Origin: Lepiota brunneoincarnata | Lineage: Eukaryota > Basidiomycota > Agaricomycetes > Agaricales > Agaricaceae | Reading direction: 5' to 3' | Length of the DNA stretch: 64,000 nt | Assembly: GCA_023014365.1 (NCBI GenBank) | Contig: JAEBUN010000021.1 | Coordinates: forward strand, 868,001 to 932,000 | Shown: in pieces, positions 34,109 through 47,849 of the stretch | How the letters are laid out: every line of letters begins with the position of its first letter | Numbering within the stretch: position 1 is the first letter of the stretch | The notes under the pieces: generated by a model | What the model was told of the DNA's origin: nothing | Seen by the model: only the letters and a program-made list of their open reading frames with translations | Database searches by the model: none | Made by a program: the position numbers and the translations under genes

Positions 34109-37100
34109 CAGGTCGAAGGCGTTATAACGAGACTGAACTTGTTAATATTGGGTCTAAAGTCTTGAGACAAAAATGTCTATTATTACCATTTCGGGCAGCG
34201 GAAGTGGAGAGACAGGCTGCTTTATCCAGTAGACACGCACTAGACGTCTCACTACACACGCCACTCCCCACTGCCCAGTTATGTCTCTGAAAATTCCTAC
34301 CTCGGACATCCTACCTTCAGTACAACCAAACTTCACTACGATCGACCTGCTCGTATATGATTCTGTGAGCGAAATGCGCATAAAAATTATACCCCTTAAC
34401 TGATCGGTGTGCGCTGCCAAACGACCCCTGCCAATCCCAACACCCCGCCGATGTTGAGCTTGAAATGCATTCCACGGGGGTGTTCGAGGGGCGCCTGTAC
34501 TTGAGAATGCCTCGGCCCCCTCCATTCGTGGCTGCTAGAGGTGGAATGGGGCAAGGGGATGGTTCTGTCGCATAGTTTCGTTTACGCGACGCGGGGGGGT
34601 AGCTGCGATGTGTCTAGAGAAAAAGAGGAGATCAATACTATCATTTGGACGAGCGCGCCGAAAGTATGACCCCGAAATTTGCCGCAAGAGCTCCACTAAA
34701 GCCTGAATTTCGGCTCTAGTAGCACATTTATGCCACTTCACTTAATTTTTGCCAGTGAAGAATGAAGTCCCTGAGGCTCTGGCATGCAGCAGCAGCAGCA
34801 TCAAGCTTCTGGTTGAGTTCTGCTTGCTCTTTCTGCTTTTTTTGAGCAATAGACTTGGCTTGAGCAATCATGAAATATATGTGTCAGATTATGGCCACAA
34901 AAGAGAGGTTGGAAGGGAATACAGATTTTTGATTTTATGAGCATGCCTCTACCTAAGCTGAATGTCACACTCTCAAAAAAGTCAGCTAGCACTGCACTCT
35001 GAGCACCCAGGCATGCCAAATTTCACTTATGAATAACCTGAATGCATACCTACAGTTTTAGCCAAAAATTGGGTCAAAATAAGCATTTTCTCGGACTTAA
35101 ATGACATTTGATCTGACTCTGAAAGTTGTTTGGGCCCATTTTGAGTAGTTTTGAGGAAAAAGTCATATCTTCCTCATTCATCCCGCCTATATTTTGAACG
35201 TATAACCGACTCGGCGCGTCGGCGCGTCTTGCTTCGGTAACCCCGGGCTTGGATCTAGCTCCTTCAATCCCCCGCCGCCTCCCAAAACGACCCCGAAATC
35301 CCCGCCATTTTCGCTTTTGAATGCTGTGATTGTGCGTGATGGAGCGTTCGAGAGAAGAGTTGGCGGAGGCAGGATCGCCAGGAGTTGAAGCCATTGTTGA
35401 GAATTGATCGTGAGCTTTCGACATGCATGAAGAATATGGAGACCATACTACAAGGAATCGCCCGCCCCTTTGCACCTTCGATAATTCTGAAACTTACACG
35501 GGAGATAGCCCCGCCATACCGGAGGTACCAGTGGTGGGATAGGTGCTTATCGATGAAGCTGAGGCGAGTTTGATGACTTAACTTCCGTACTGATTTCCAC
35601 AAGCGCAAAGAACTCAACAGAGGGGTGGTTCATGGGTTCGTCCTTGGACGGATTGACTTCTCATTGCTAGGTGCTAGGGAATGCGTTCTCACGAACGACG
35701 ATAATGTCCAGAAATCCAATAGACACGACATTCAAGGTGAACGACTTGGGTGAGGATGTTTTAACAAGGGTGAGGCAAGGGCAGCTTGTGATAGCATGGA
35801 TTCCGGCCCTCTACCGAGGATGTATGGATATGGGAAGAAAGGACTGAGAACAATATACCACTAACAATAAAGGTTTTCTGACCGCGCCACTTAATTCTGA
35901 CATGCAATAAGACACTGTTCAATGGCTTTCACGGCTGCGAAGACGGTGTCTTGGGGACCTAGTCACGGCACTTCTCTGACTTGGGCACGCAATATAGTCT
36001 TAACTTATGCGGATGCTGAAGTGGCGATTTATGGATGGATAGATGGGACGAATGTGCGTTTTGCGATATTTGGCTTTGCAGGGGAAATGAATAGGTCTGG
36101 ACGATGGTGAATCGATGGGCCGGCGATAAGTGTGGAGTTGGGCAGCGTGAAGTAATATGCAAAGAGACAGCAAAATAAACCAGCTGTGCATGGACCCGCC
36201 AATATTTGAGCTCATGTATTTGTCACCTCAAGGGCGCAGAATACAAATTGATATAAATCGTTCCTTCAGTGCCTTCTGCCACCTTAGTGGACTTTCAACA
36301 ATGAGTTACAAGCCAGTGCCTCCGCGAAGACACACGACCGTTCGAGCCTTGTTGTCCGAAGTGAGAAGCAGCGCCTCTAAAATCGATGATCCGGTATAGG
36401 GCCTCTTTTCAGCGCACTCCGAGGTGTTCTTCGCGGTGGGTTTTAGGTGTAGGAGAGATAGAATAATTTTGCGAGGATTTCAGACTCAAGGTTTAGGACT
36501 CTACAATGCCATTAGCGATAGGTTCAGACGGGGACAGTGAGAGTGCCAAAGCTTAAGCCCTGAGCACGTAAATAAAACAGTAACTTTTGCTCCGAAGTAA
36601 TGATCAGCAAGTGGTTGTTGATCTTTCTGTTTTGGCTCATGACTGTGGGCAGTACGCTTTCCGAAGATCTTTCCATTATGTAGAAGGCGCAACGATACCC
36701 ATGCGACCGACAACTTGATGCTAACGTAATGAGAGATGCCTCGGGATCAAGGCCCCGTACAACAGCTAAGCTTTTGCAAAAATACTCCATCTCGCTCCGG
36801 ATAAGCGTTTTCTGGGGTTTGAATGGAGTCAGGAATATTGGGTGGCCCTCAAATTGCTGGTAGTTTACTCCTATACACGATCTAAGCAGCACTGGTCCGG
36901 CGAAGGGGTGGTAGGAAATGCGGGTTGTGTTGAACATGTTGACATAGCTGTTGTCCAAGGTTGAGAGTGGAATCCTTAGCACATCAGTCTTCAGCGCTCA
37001 GCTTCAGTCCCAAGCATTCGACTGACTGATCTTGTCCATAAGCGAATGTTCTCGCATGGTGTTCGCATATATCAACCAGACGGACTACTACGCTGACTTA

Positions 37101-40100
37101 ACCCTCGGCCTCAACATTACTCCACACAAATCCCCTGAGCATGGTGTTCGACGCGGGTACATTCTGTAGGTGTCGGGTAGGTCATGGATGGGGCCACAGC
37201 GGTCGGTCGTCAGCTCTAACAACTCAGTCGGGGAGTGCTTGAGTGGGTAAAGCAGGATGAACGCCGCGTGATGTCCCGTTACCAGAGGTTCGAGAATAGA
37301 ATAATCCGTTGTGAAATAGAATAATCCGTTGTGAAATTGAAGAAGACGCTCTGGATCAGCTCAATGACTTTCAAGGCGCTTGGGTGGAGGAGGATCCCTG
37401 GGGGTAGCGATAGCCTGTGCAGCATCCTAGGCGGCTATATATATCGTGAAGGAGGAAGAGATGAGGGGCTAGAGGGGGCCTTGGCCTGATCCTCTCGACG
37501 CGAGCGCCAACTTGCTATTCTTCGTAAAGATAGCGTGAATGTGTGTACCTCCTGAAAATTTACTGTCGGTTAATCGGGGTGGTCCATAGGGTCCTGGAGC
37601 GGGGCATGACCAATGACTGAGGTACGTCGTCGCTGTGCAAATATACGAAGCGGCGCGTGTGGATTGGGGTAGTTGGCGGTGGCCTGTGAGACTAGGGGGT
37701 TGGGCGGGGGCCTGGATTCGGCCATCTACTGAGGTGCACTTCTCTAGTTAATGCCTCTCGGGAAGAACGCTCAGCTTGGCATCCGACGGCGTTCCAGCCT
37801 GTAGAGCCGCGGGATCAGGGTGGGGCTAAAAGGGCCTAGAAATTCTCTGGGACGACGAGTCGCGGTTTCTCCAACTATAGTTGCTGAGGTGGATAGTGGG
37901 AGGTCATTGAAAGGGGAATGGAGGTAGCGCACGAAATGTTAGCTGTGAGATAGGAGACTATTATTGAGGAAAACGGCGTGGGGCTGCTCCTCGGAGGTCG
38001 ATGCGAGACATGGAAGCATTGCATAATCAGGGTCAGGTGACTTGAGTTCGTTTCAGGTCAGCTGACCAATATTCTTTTGGGATTCTGGACCCTCGGCACT
38101 GCATGCTGCCTTCAAAGGGGCAGATCAGAAGGTAGCAGACTACTCCCTTTGTTGTATGTATAAAGCCTGTGGCTCTTTCAAAGCCTGCTATCTGCACGGT
38201 TCATGTCCTGTATATCAGTGCTGTTTACGCTTTAGCACGTGCGGCAACCAGGAACAGGGCCATTCCAAACGTTGGACAATAAGCTACATTTTAAGCGTCA
38301 AACCTCCTTTCCACGGACACCCAATTTTGGTCACCCAGGTCCAGGCAGTTTTCGCAGGTGACAGGAACAAATCTCGTTAACGCAAGTCTCTCCATACCCC
38401 CGTTGCGCGCATAGTCCTAGCCATATCCCTCTAGCTTGCAATCAGCGGGGCGACAGCTGACCAGAGCATTATCTTTACCTCCCCTCTCGATCTTAAGGGT
38501 CAGGCTACTACCGGCATTCCTTCAACAAGTTGCACACACAGTCACTTGGAATAATCCGGATTCTTTATTCACGATCTCATTCGGAAGTAAGCGCCCTTTG
38601 TCCCTTTGGCTCAAGCCCCATTCCACGAACCTAATATTAGCTAACGATGTCAACAACTCATTCAAGAATATCGCTGATAATGGAACTACACTCTACACTC
38701 GGGATCTCGACTCGTATTTACAACAGTTGATAGGCTTCATGCCGCTAGGGCTCGCAACTTTGTGTTCAATAACCTCGTACCATTCGACAGAGCTCAAGTC
38801 GGAACTAGCCGGGGTCCAGTATTGGATGCGAAGATTAAGCTGAGCTTACATAGGGTTTGCACATGGGCTTCTCGCTGACCTCTATCCGCCTAGGCAAGCG
38901 TCCTCGAATTCAATGCTCTGTTGATGTCGAAGGCGGCTATATATTGTAGCTCGAAGCCGGATATTACAACGTGCCTAGTATTCGACACCCGTGCGCCCTC
39001 TCTCTCCCGCCCATTCTACTGTAAAAGCTCAAAGGAGGGGTAGACGCAGTTTTCACGAACCTCATGGACAACCCCTGGTAATTTCGGATTCACTACACCG
39101 GATGGCGTCTGTGCGTCGTACGCGAATCGATTCGATTGCAAAGTAGGCCCACACGTGGACCCTACTTGTCTCGGTCCTGTCTCCTGCTTGTGGGTCTGAA
39201 AATTCGACAGCTGGCCAAGAGCTTGTCCTGATCCATTCCTAGCAGACATTTGGAAGGATGCTCTTCACCCTTCATTTGCAGCAGACAAGTTTTGGGCCCA
39301 AGGGTTGATTGACCAATTGAGCTGAAAGTCCGGATGTAGCCTGTCATTACCTTCATTGTTCAATCTGTCTATATGATGCTGGAGCCGAGACACGTAACTC
39401 CATAGCACCGTATAACCTTCCAGGGAAAGGGATTAGTTGATTTCAGGAATCCAACGATCACAACGGACACCGTCGCTCGCTAAAGCTCAATGAAGCCCTC
39501 GGCTTGCAGAAATAACTGGAAAGAAAGTAATCGTCACGATCGTTCGGAAGGTGCAATCCCACAAATCACTACACCAGTGTCGGTGCCAGCGTGTGGGGCC
39601 AGTATGGTTCAAAGGTTCAGGCCTATTAGAGCTGGCACCACATTCTCGATTTCCTCACCTCTAAGAACTTACGCAGAGCAACGTAGCCCCAAGCAACCAT
39701 GGCGCACTACGAGACCCCCCCTACGTCAGAAGAGATCAATGCCCATCCCACTCCAAAAGTAGAACCGGGCGTACTCATTCTGCATCCACAGATTCTGAAC
39801 ACATCCCAAACACCATTCACCTAACTCGCTGGTCGAGACCCCGAGTCTGACACACTATCTGAACCGCGTTATGACTCCATTTCTGGGACTACGTATCTTG
39901 TGTCAAGCCTACAACCAAGCCCGCGGGTGGGTGTTAAGCTCGTGGTCATGTCTCGTCCATCTCCTATGTTTTTCGAGCCCTCTTATCTGCACCCAGTGTT
40001 CCTCTGCATTGTTGAGCGGGGACAGAGCCGAAATAATCCATGCAATATTGGGATCTATACAACATTCTGGGAGAATGGAGGGAATGGAATGTCTTTCTGA

Positions 40101-41560
40101 CGATATAGATGGCGTTGAAACGATGTAGGGGGTACAGGAGAGCGGAGGAACTTTGGGGAACGGGCTGCGAGGTGATGTAGAGGTGGGCATGCGGCCTACA
40201 CATGACCGCCCCATGCCACCTCTCATAACATTCGGAACCCAACTCGGAACCCGAAACCCGAACCCGGATCGAACCCTGGATAAAGAAGCTCGGAGCGCCC
40301 AGCTGAATGGAGCCATTATCATTTTGCAACATATCCCTTTCGCTCGAAACCTCTTACATTCCCTAACAGATAAATTTTCACAATATTTCTATTCTCTTCC
40401 CTGAACCTGAACTATAGCATAAGTTTTCTCCCTGTATATAGATTTCTCTGAGCCTTGCATACCATCCCTTTTATCTTTTCCTTTGCATTTTCCTAATTCC
40501 CTGTTAACGTAGTTGTGAAAACTTCACAATCTCTCCTGTTTCATGTTGGCAATTCCCCAGACACAACTTTGCTTAAGGACCTCTCATTTTCTTCTCCATT
40601 TCAGTGTAGGAAACATAGAAATAATCATAGTTATCTTGTGTATAAAGGTACAAACCTAGGAGACAAGTTCTCCAGTCAATATACGACCAGAAACTCCCTC
40701 TCAATCTCGTTCTCTCTCTCTCTCTGATAAACTCATCTTTACTGGTTTTCGAAGCCCAGTAGGTTGTTCTGTCAACCACACTTGCCCCTTTGTTTGGACG
40801 TGTTAGCACTGTTTTGTTTGTGCTTCATTTGTGTTTCGCTTTGGTTTTGGTTTCATTTCGGTACTTCTTCACGTGCTGAAGAGTCTGCTTCTCTTCAGTG
40901 ATGCAGCACCTTGAGCCGTGAATATGACGCTCCCACACAGAGGCCATATATACTTGCTGCGCCCCGCCTGCCTGCCGTGATTATCGACCAATCAGGTGGT
41001 TCCACCAGTTCACTCATAGACGGGTCAAAGGTCTTGGTAGACTAGGTTGTGGGTTCTGGCTCATGGCTTGCATCAAAACTGGCACTGAAATAGATTAAGA
41101 TGCACTTCTGTTGCATTTGATGTGTTGATGACTTTACTCACTGGATTTAGTCCTGTGTTCGATAACTTCTACAAGTGCAGTAATCAACTCCTTAAAATAC
41201 ACAGAGAGGTATGTGAGGCCCCTCAGTACCTTCAACAGTAGCATTATTTATGTATTCGATTGCACTCCTCTGGCAACCTTTATTGGTCTGTTTTTCGACC
41301 ACTCAAGGCCTTCCAATGCGTGAAACCAGGGACATCAGATCCAACCCCTTTGGACACATGAAGCGGGCCGCTTACAAGAACCAGGCAAGGAATCTTCTCC
41401 TTCCCTTCCCCAACCCCCCGCAGGCGATAGTTATACTGACATTATAGTGCATGATATCCAAGCTGTATATCCCGTTCAAAAAAAGGAAGCCGAGTCCCGG
41501 CTAATAATGTTGCGTAGAAAATGAGCCTTCGGGAGGGTGGTTCAGCGGTGCAAGCCATTT
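34109..41560. other. 7.4-kb region without a supported gene
   Basis: Many short frames exist, the longest being 36982-36524 (minus, 152 codons), 38436-38843 (plus), 35475-35074 (minus) and 39909-40322 (minus). None shows a family motif, intron support or continuity into neighbouring exons. Part of the region (40200-40800: telomere-like CCGAACC runs, a TATAAAG box, then a CT repeat) has the look of an old LTR but lacks partner ends. I regard the region as repeat debris and spacer. Confidence 0.4.
37295..37334. repeat. Two tandem copies of a 20-mer
   Basis: Bases 37295-37314 are repeated exactly at 37315-37334 (unit begins AATAGAATAATCC). No coding role is visible. Confidence 0.8.
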
Positions 41561-41624
41561 TGTAATGAATAACCTCATTATGATTGAGAACAGTACAGAA
41601 CGAGGAGAGAATAGGTTACCACCC

Positions 41625-43350
41625 ACTGCTTGCATTCCAATGGCGCTCAACCTATCCACGGCGTCAGTCCTGGACCGCCTCGCGCAAAACATCACTGTAG
41701 GTGCCGGGGTGGATTCGTCGGCTCAACACCCGCCGCCGTCCTGTTATCCTGGTTCTCGCAACATTTTGACTGGCAGTATCAAGTTATGGTTGGGTAATGA
41801 CCAACGAGAATGGGACATGTGGTATACATGGTCCCGCAGGTGTTGGCAAGTCCTGCAATCGCGCAGACAGTCGCAGAGTATTGTGAGAAGAATGGTTGTC
41901 TGGGTGCAGCCTTCTTCTTCTCAAGACTCAACAAGCGCAACAAGCCCGGACCGCGTCTTTCCAACGCTAACTTATCAGATTGTGAGGCGTTTTCTACAGT
42001 ATAAGTGATTTGTGGGGAGACAACCAGTGGACAACCCTATACTGATGACTGAAGACCCTGCGTGTTTAGTTCAAGAAATTGATTGTGGAACCCTTCACAT
42101 TTGTTGACTTGCCGGAGAAGATTTTATTGGTGCTGGATGGTTTGGACGAGTGCGACGGAGAAGACGCACATTGTGAGCTCTTATGGGTCGTAAATGACGC
42201 TGTGTCCTCCCAGACTCCATTGCCCATTCTTTGGATGATTTGCAGTCGTCCAGAATTCCATCTCAAAGCAATGTTTTCCCAGGCGGATGATAGGATCTGC
42301 TGTTGGTGAGAGGAGCTGCGGACTTGATAGCACAGAATCAACCCAGGATGTCGCACTATACCTCCATGGAAGCTTTAAGGAGGCCCAACTGCCGCCACCC
42401 CACCTTCTCAGTAGCGACTGGCCGGGAGACGAAAGTGTTACTGTAATTGCTAGAGTAGCATTGGGTCTCCTTCATTTTTGCATCTACTTTGATCAAATTT
42501 ATTGATGATCCCGTCCACTCTGATCCTCAGGCTCGTGCTCGAGCGGTCAGGGGGATCTAGGAATCGAGAAGCTGGACATGTTATACACACAAATGAATGT
42601 CAGAGATTCCTGCACACATTCTACCCACGGCGCTGCAGATTCTTGGTTTCTGCACCCACTATTACCCCAGAACCCGTCTACTGGAAATTTCCGTTATTCG
42701 TCTAGCCAACCATTTCAACGTGACCCCAGCTTCCTTCTACACGGCGCTCCGCAAATTACACTCTGTCGTCAATATCCCTGGTCCAGAGAATGGCGCTTGT
42801 GTAGGGCTACGGTTCTTTCATGCCTCGTTTGGGGACTATCTTAAAGATCCTATGCGGTCTGGGAAGTTCTCTCCAGATATCGGACAAGTAGGGGCCGGTG
42901 TTCTACGCAGCCATCCAAGGAGAATGCCCTTGGGATCTTCCGCCTTGCGTGGCCGTACAAATATGACTGAAACAAGAAATTATGGCCCGCTCCATGCACA
43001 ACTGGAGAACGATGTTCTCACCATTGCATTTCAGGGAAGGCTCTTTCATGAGTTTGACGGCCCATGGCTGTTTGATTTAATCCGTTTTCTCTGACCCCTC
43101 GGCCATCTGGTTCCCACCAGACCGGTTTCATAAAGCCTACGGACGAGAAGGACTATAGACTTTTTCGCTTCATCTATTACATGGCTGTGTACTTCAGAGG
43201 CGAGGTCCCATCTGCTCGCTCCGAACTTCCCTTGTCACGGATTCCATAGGCATGCCGTGCGTGCCTTCCAGGGTTTGTCCGCATAGTATGCCATCCAGAT
43301 GATATTGTAGAAATCAGCCTAAGAAGGTAGGACAGCGACGAGGGTGTGCA
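41625..43350 (+). pseudogene. NACHT-type NLR, decayed copy 1
   Basis: Fragments follow the order of the better copy at 44.7-46.9 kb. A linker with SIKLWLGNDQREWDM lies at about 41780-41820. The P-loop (GPAGVGKS, readable only after a frame change near 41825) and EKNGCLGAAFFFSRLNKRN near 41885-41940 come next. The Walker B region KILLVLDGLDECDGE lies at 42118-42162, then PILWMICSRPEFHLKAMF and a winged-helix-like part at 42600-42850 ending in FHASFGDYLKDP. At least four frame changes or stops interrupt it, for example the stops at about 42005 and 42307. The part beyond 43090 is only faintly similar to the C-terminus of the other copy. NACHT proteins of fungi act as oligomerising receptors in non-self recognition and cell death. 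Confidence 0.8.
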
Positions 43351-44632
43351 TTCATGAGAGACAACGACGGAGGAATGGGTAGGGAGGGGTAAACGGACAA
43401 GTAACTACTGGTAGACTATGCACGTATCTACAACATAGCCTCCATGAGGTGGTCAGGGGCACCGGTGATTAGTATTCCTGCCAGTTTTCCGGAATCAGCT
43501 AATTCTAACAGATATCTGTGCGTCCACCTGTTTGGGGGCCGCGAATGCGCATCCTTTAGTTAGTTACTCTTATTTTCTGAACTGTCTGCTGAGTAATAAT
43601 GTCACGTTTCCAGGATGTTAAGGACGGGAGCGGCATCGTTTCTTCTCGCCCAGCTGACTATGCTTGAGACCCTTGATCTATCACCAATGCCTGATGATAC
43701 AATATGATTAGTCCTCCGCGTTACTTTTGGGCTGGATACGGTGACAATACCAAATTATTCATTGTGCAAGATACAACGTTTGTCTCCTTTCACTGCCTGC
43801 GTATCCATCAAAAGAGACAAAGTGGTTTTCCGAACCAATAGCGTAATACGAATATCCAGGCGTAGAAGGGGAGAAGGAATGCCAGCTCAGCTCTGTTCAA
43901 CGTGCGAGTAATGTAATGCATTTCAGTTGAAGAACACTCACTACAATATTTGTTTAGAATAGATACAAAGAGGCTACATAAGTCAGTTTTGCAGGTCAAG
44001 ACAGCAGCTTTACACTGTACAATGAGATGAGAGGAAAGTAAATCTAGAAGTAAGGTTAATACATATACTAGTACATAACGGGCACAGAGCCATATTCTAC
44101 CGCCAGCACCCCAGCTCCACGGTGACATCCAAGGTACGTATCAAGCATCCCGAAAGAGAAAGGGCGCGATGGGAACAAAATAGCTTCGCCATGGAGTAGT
44201 TGCATATGGCGTTTGTTGTTCGTTGAAGGACGTAACCAGCCGATCAGTCGCTGACTTGGCTCCCTAATCTGGGAGGGACGTTGTTCTTGTGCTAGCGGCT
44301 AATTTGTGTGACTTTGTTTGACCATAGATTATGTGGGGGCATTCGACATCCCGCCTGCGAGCAAACTCGAAGCTTGAATGAGGATATGTAGGTGGGGAGG
44401 GGGTCGCAGCCCACGGTCCATAGCCGTACAGAAAACCTGAGGCCCTAGGAATCTCCCACAGCCCATTCCCTACATGGTTGTTCGTCCCTGTGTGGCAACT
44501 GACAAGGTTGTGCCAGAGCCGGCGCCTTCCGCACTCACACGTACATGCGAGACCGTAGAGAGAACAACAACAGAATAAAACTCGGGTCATTGTCGTATTT
44601 CCCCTCTGTTCTCCTCTCCATTTCAATCGTTC
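43351..44632. other. Spacer between NLR copies
   Basis: No gene supported. The last 80 bases before 44633 resemble the stretch before the third copy at about 47860-47940, so they belong to the duplicated unit. Confidence 0.45.
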
Positions 44633-46907
44633 ATGTTCTCCAGCTGGAAGGCCAGCCTGCTCAAGATTTCCAAGGATGCAAAGGGGGCCCGCCGCCAGGA
44701 GCCATCATCGTCAAGTAGGCAACTCTTGACGGCTGGGTTGAGTTTTGACTAACGATAAACATGTAGGGATTGAGTCGTCTGGGACGCTCAATAGTGCGAG
44801 CAATTTCGCTATCTACCATCCAATCATCATCGATAATTCGCAGAGCACTTCGGGAATGTTCAATGGAGCATGCGGCGTTGTGATAAATAACCCAACCATG
44901 ATCGATAATTCGCAGACCGCCAAACAAAACATGGAATACGGGAGAACAGGTGACGCGCATCTAAATTCCACGACATAACTATCGAGGATCTTACCGTGCG
45001 CCCAGTTCTGCTCAGCCTTGGAGAAAACAACACTATAGGAGCCGAGTTTGGACCCATCAGCCGAGCATTCCCCACCCAAATGTCACCCGGGTACTCGCAC
45101 GACGTTGACCACCAATATTAAAGTGTGGCTGGACAAAGACCAGAGGCAGTGGGATATGCTATGGTTGCATGGCCCTGCTGGGGTCGGCAAGTCCGCCGTC
45201 GCATCGACAATCGCAGAGTATTATCAGGATCAAATGCATCTTGGGGCAACCTTCTTCTTCTCGAGACCAAACAAACGCAACAATAGTCGCGTTATCCCCA
45301 CCCTTGCGTACCAGATTGCGGTGCGAATCCAAGAATACAGGATATTAGTCGGAAGACAGCTGTCGGATGATCCGATGTTGATGACGAAGGGTCTGGGTAT
45401 CCAGGTCAAGAAATTGATTTTGGAGCCTCTCGCGTCGATTAAGCCGGAGAAGAGGACACTGATTATACTGGATGGGTTGGACGAGTGCAAAAGGGAGGCG
45501 GCGCAGCGCGAGCTTGTGGATTTGGTCAATAGAGCTGTAAAGTCTACTCAGAAGTTGCCGGTTTTATGGATGATCTGCGGTCGTCCAGAGTACCACTTGA
45601 AGGCACTTTTTGCTCGGCCCGATCACCAAATTTGCTGCTGGAAGGAGGAATTGCCTGTAGATTGTGCCGAGTCGAAGGATGATGTGGAGCTGTACCTCCG
45701 GGCAAGTTTCGACGGCATTCGTACACAATACGGTGATATTCGTGGGATGGAGCGCTAGCCGCCAGAGGAGCATATCAAGACAATCGCGCTTGTGGCGTCG
45801 GGCCCTCTCGTCTTCGCCTCACCATTGATCAAGTTCATCAGCAACCAAGAGTATGCCGGAGGGGCAGAAAAACGTCTGGAGATTGTTATGCGAGTGCTCA
45901 AGCGATCTCGCGACACGGGCACTCGAAATCCGATTGGGGGCATTGGATTTATTATATACCCAAATCATGTCGGAGATCCCCAAGGAGGTGCTACCAACAA
46001 CAACGAGGATCCTCGGACTCTTGTTTAATAGTTTCTCTGAGCGCCGCTTTCAAATCTATGCCCTCAGACTTGCCAACCACTTCGACTTAGCAGCATCTGA
46101 ATTTCACGAAGCGCTTCGCAACCTCCACTCTGTTGTACAAGTTCCCGACAAGGATGAAATTGCCTCGAAACCTTTAAGGGTCTTCATGCTTCGTTCGCAG
46201 ATTACCTTCAGCATCCAGCACGATCAGGAGACTTCTTCCCGGACCCACATGTGGTATCTTGTGCTTTGTTGAAGAATCACTTGAGAAGGACTCAAGTAGA
46301 GCCCGCCAGTGGGAGAAAACAGTTCAAGTTTGCGTGGTCAAATGTGCACGACGACCCGAAGGCGGAACGCAAGTGGGGAGAGGGTATGAAGGACCAATTC
46401 GAGCTGTTGGCTGAGGGCGGGTCACTCTTCCGTGAATATAGGGACAAAGGGTTATTCGATCTGATTCGCGACAGTGATGCTCTAGCTGTATGCTTCCACC
46501 CCCAACGTGACAGGAAATTATTTCACACTTCAGAATATGCAATAATTGGGCGGTATGTAGTATGGTTGTACACTTCCGAGGTAAGTGGTTTGCCCCAACG
46601 ACGCAGATTCATTTCTCACTCTGCGAAGGCCTTCCGCGAGTATCTTCCAAACTTTGTGCGAATACAAGACGGGTCCAACTCAGATGACGGTGACTGTCTG
46701 ACTAGATGCATGGAGGAATATGAGAACACAATTCCCCTGGTATGCAGCATCGTCTCTCGAACCGCGAACTGGGGGGTTATCAGCGCATCTATAGGATTCG
46801 ATGGACAGGAATGCCGTCTATTCCATGCCCGTGTTGTAAGCTCCAATTGCCGTATACATATGCACGAATCTCATGAGGTGCTGGCAGGCCTGGGCGTCAC
46901 TTTGTGA
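44633..46907 (+). pseudogene. NACHT-type NLR, copy 2, recently broken
   Basis: Best preserved of three. A first exon (ATG 44633 or 44676) ends at a GTAGG donor at 44716. The exon from 44767 encodes two 23-residue repeats, each ending in IDNSQ, and ends at about 44949. The next exon leads to KVWLDKDQRQWDM, the Walker A HGPAGVGKSAV (45166-45198), FFFSRPNKRN, Walker B TLIILDGLDEC (45457-45489), VLWMICGRPEYHLKALF, a winged-helix part and a C-terminal part up to a stop at 46907. Lesions are an extra G near 45054, TAG at 45756-45758 where a Trp codon is expected, a frameshift near 45950, and a lost C near 46187 just before the FxASFADYL-like motif. Each is a single-base event, so the gene died recently or is under-corrected sequence. 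Confidence 0.82.
44775..44915 (+). repeat. Two amyloid-like 23-residue repeats in the NLR N-terminus
   Basis: Residues read SGTLNSASNFAIYHP then IIIDNSQ, followed directly by SGMFNGACGVVINNP then TMIDNSQ. Alternating hydrophobic residues with Gly/Asn/Ser turns, present as two pseudo-repeats in front of a NACHT domain, resemble the layout of HET-s-type amyloid signalling motifs. Assignment to that class is inference. Confidence 0.55.
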
Positions 46908-46989
46908 TCGGTTACGGTGAAAGGGCCAGACTGACAGTAGTGCAAAATAAACAAGTCATATCTCACCGCATGCGCACTCACCAGAATGT

Positions 46990-47840
46990 TGTATGGAAGT
47001 ACAAGGACCCATCTCCGGTCCCCCGTGCATTCCCACCGAAGCGACCACGCTCGTAGCGTCAGACTCACGTTTGGTCAGGGTACGGCAATGAAAAGCCAGA
47101 ATCCGCCCCACAAGGCGAATACGTGCAGCTGTAATCTGGTTATTGATATTGTCTTTTCGAGCCGTAACCAAGCCAGCAGGCCTGGGATATTCCCGACGCA
47201 AGGGGGTGGGAAAGATGAGCAACGGGGTAATAATATTCCTAGAATATTTAAGTTGTGTTGTATAGGAATAGTTACGCGGACGATAGTGCAATGGGGCCCC
47301 GGAGGGTGCCTCACTCCGTGGCCTAGTTTGTCCTTTGAAAAATGTTCCATCGAGCTCACGCCACAATGGCATGCTTTTATTCATACGTACCATGACGGGA
47401 GGCGTCAGGGCGGCCCCGAAGCCAAACCCCGCGTTGCCCCCAGCTCATTGTTAAAGGCCAGTTGACGATCTTTGTGAGTGAATTTTAGGGAACTGAATGA
47501 CCCTTTGAAGTGATTCCACGTGATTGCTTGTTTTCGGAGTCGGTGGCAACAGCGTGGCTACCTGAGCGGCCTAAATTAGAAGAAACGCTGGTACTCATGC
47601 CAGTGGCCAGTTTATGGTACCTTGTTCGACCTTTGTATGGCGTCCTGTGGCGTGCAAGGCTTTCGTGCATGCAGGAAGAACGATCCCAGAGAGGAGAGGA
47701 TGGATGGGCTAACAACGAATGAGGATCTCACTGTTTGCACTCCTATAATTGCAGGACTGAAACTTTGGGCTTTGCGTGTGATCTGCTCTAGCCTGCCTGG
47801 TCTCTGTGTGAAAAACTCACGCCAGAATCAGCCCTTTCAA
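46990..47840. other. Spacer between NLR copies 2 and 3
   Basis: The first about 80 bases after copy 2 are matched by about 48960-49090 after copy 3, so they are part of the repeated unit. The rest holds no supported gene. Confidence 0.45.
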
Positions 47841-47849
47841 TACATCATG

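Noticed and set aside
36524..36982. 152-codon minus-strand ORF in the gene-poor region
   Set aside because: Looks mildly protein-like but has no recognisable motif and no continuation by splicing.
37225..37300. tRNA-like stretch (D-arm-like GCTT...AAGC and a GGTTCGAGAA T-loop-like sequence)
   Set aside because: The acceptor and T stems do not pair and no proper anticodon stem can be drawn.
40200..40800. Possible solo LTR (TATAAAG, CT repeat, TGG after the end)
   Set aside because: No matching terminal TG...CA boundaries, no target duplication and no internal domain found.
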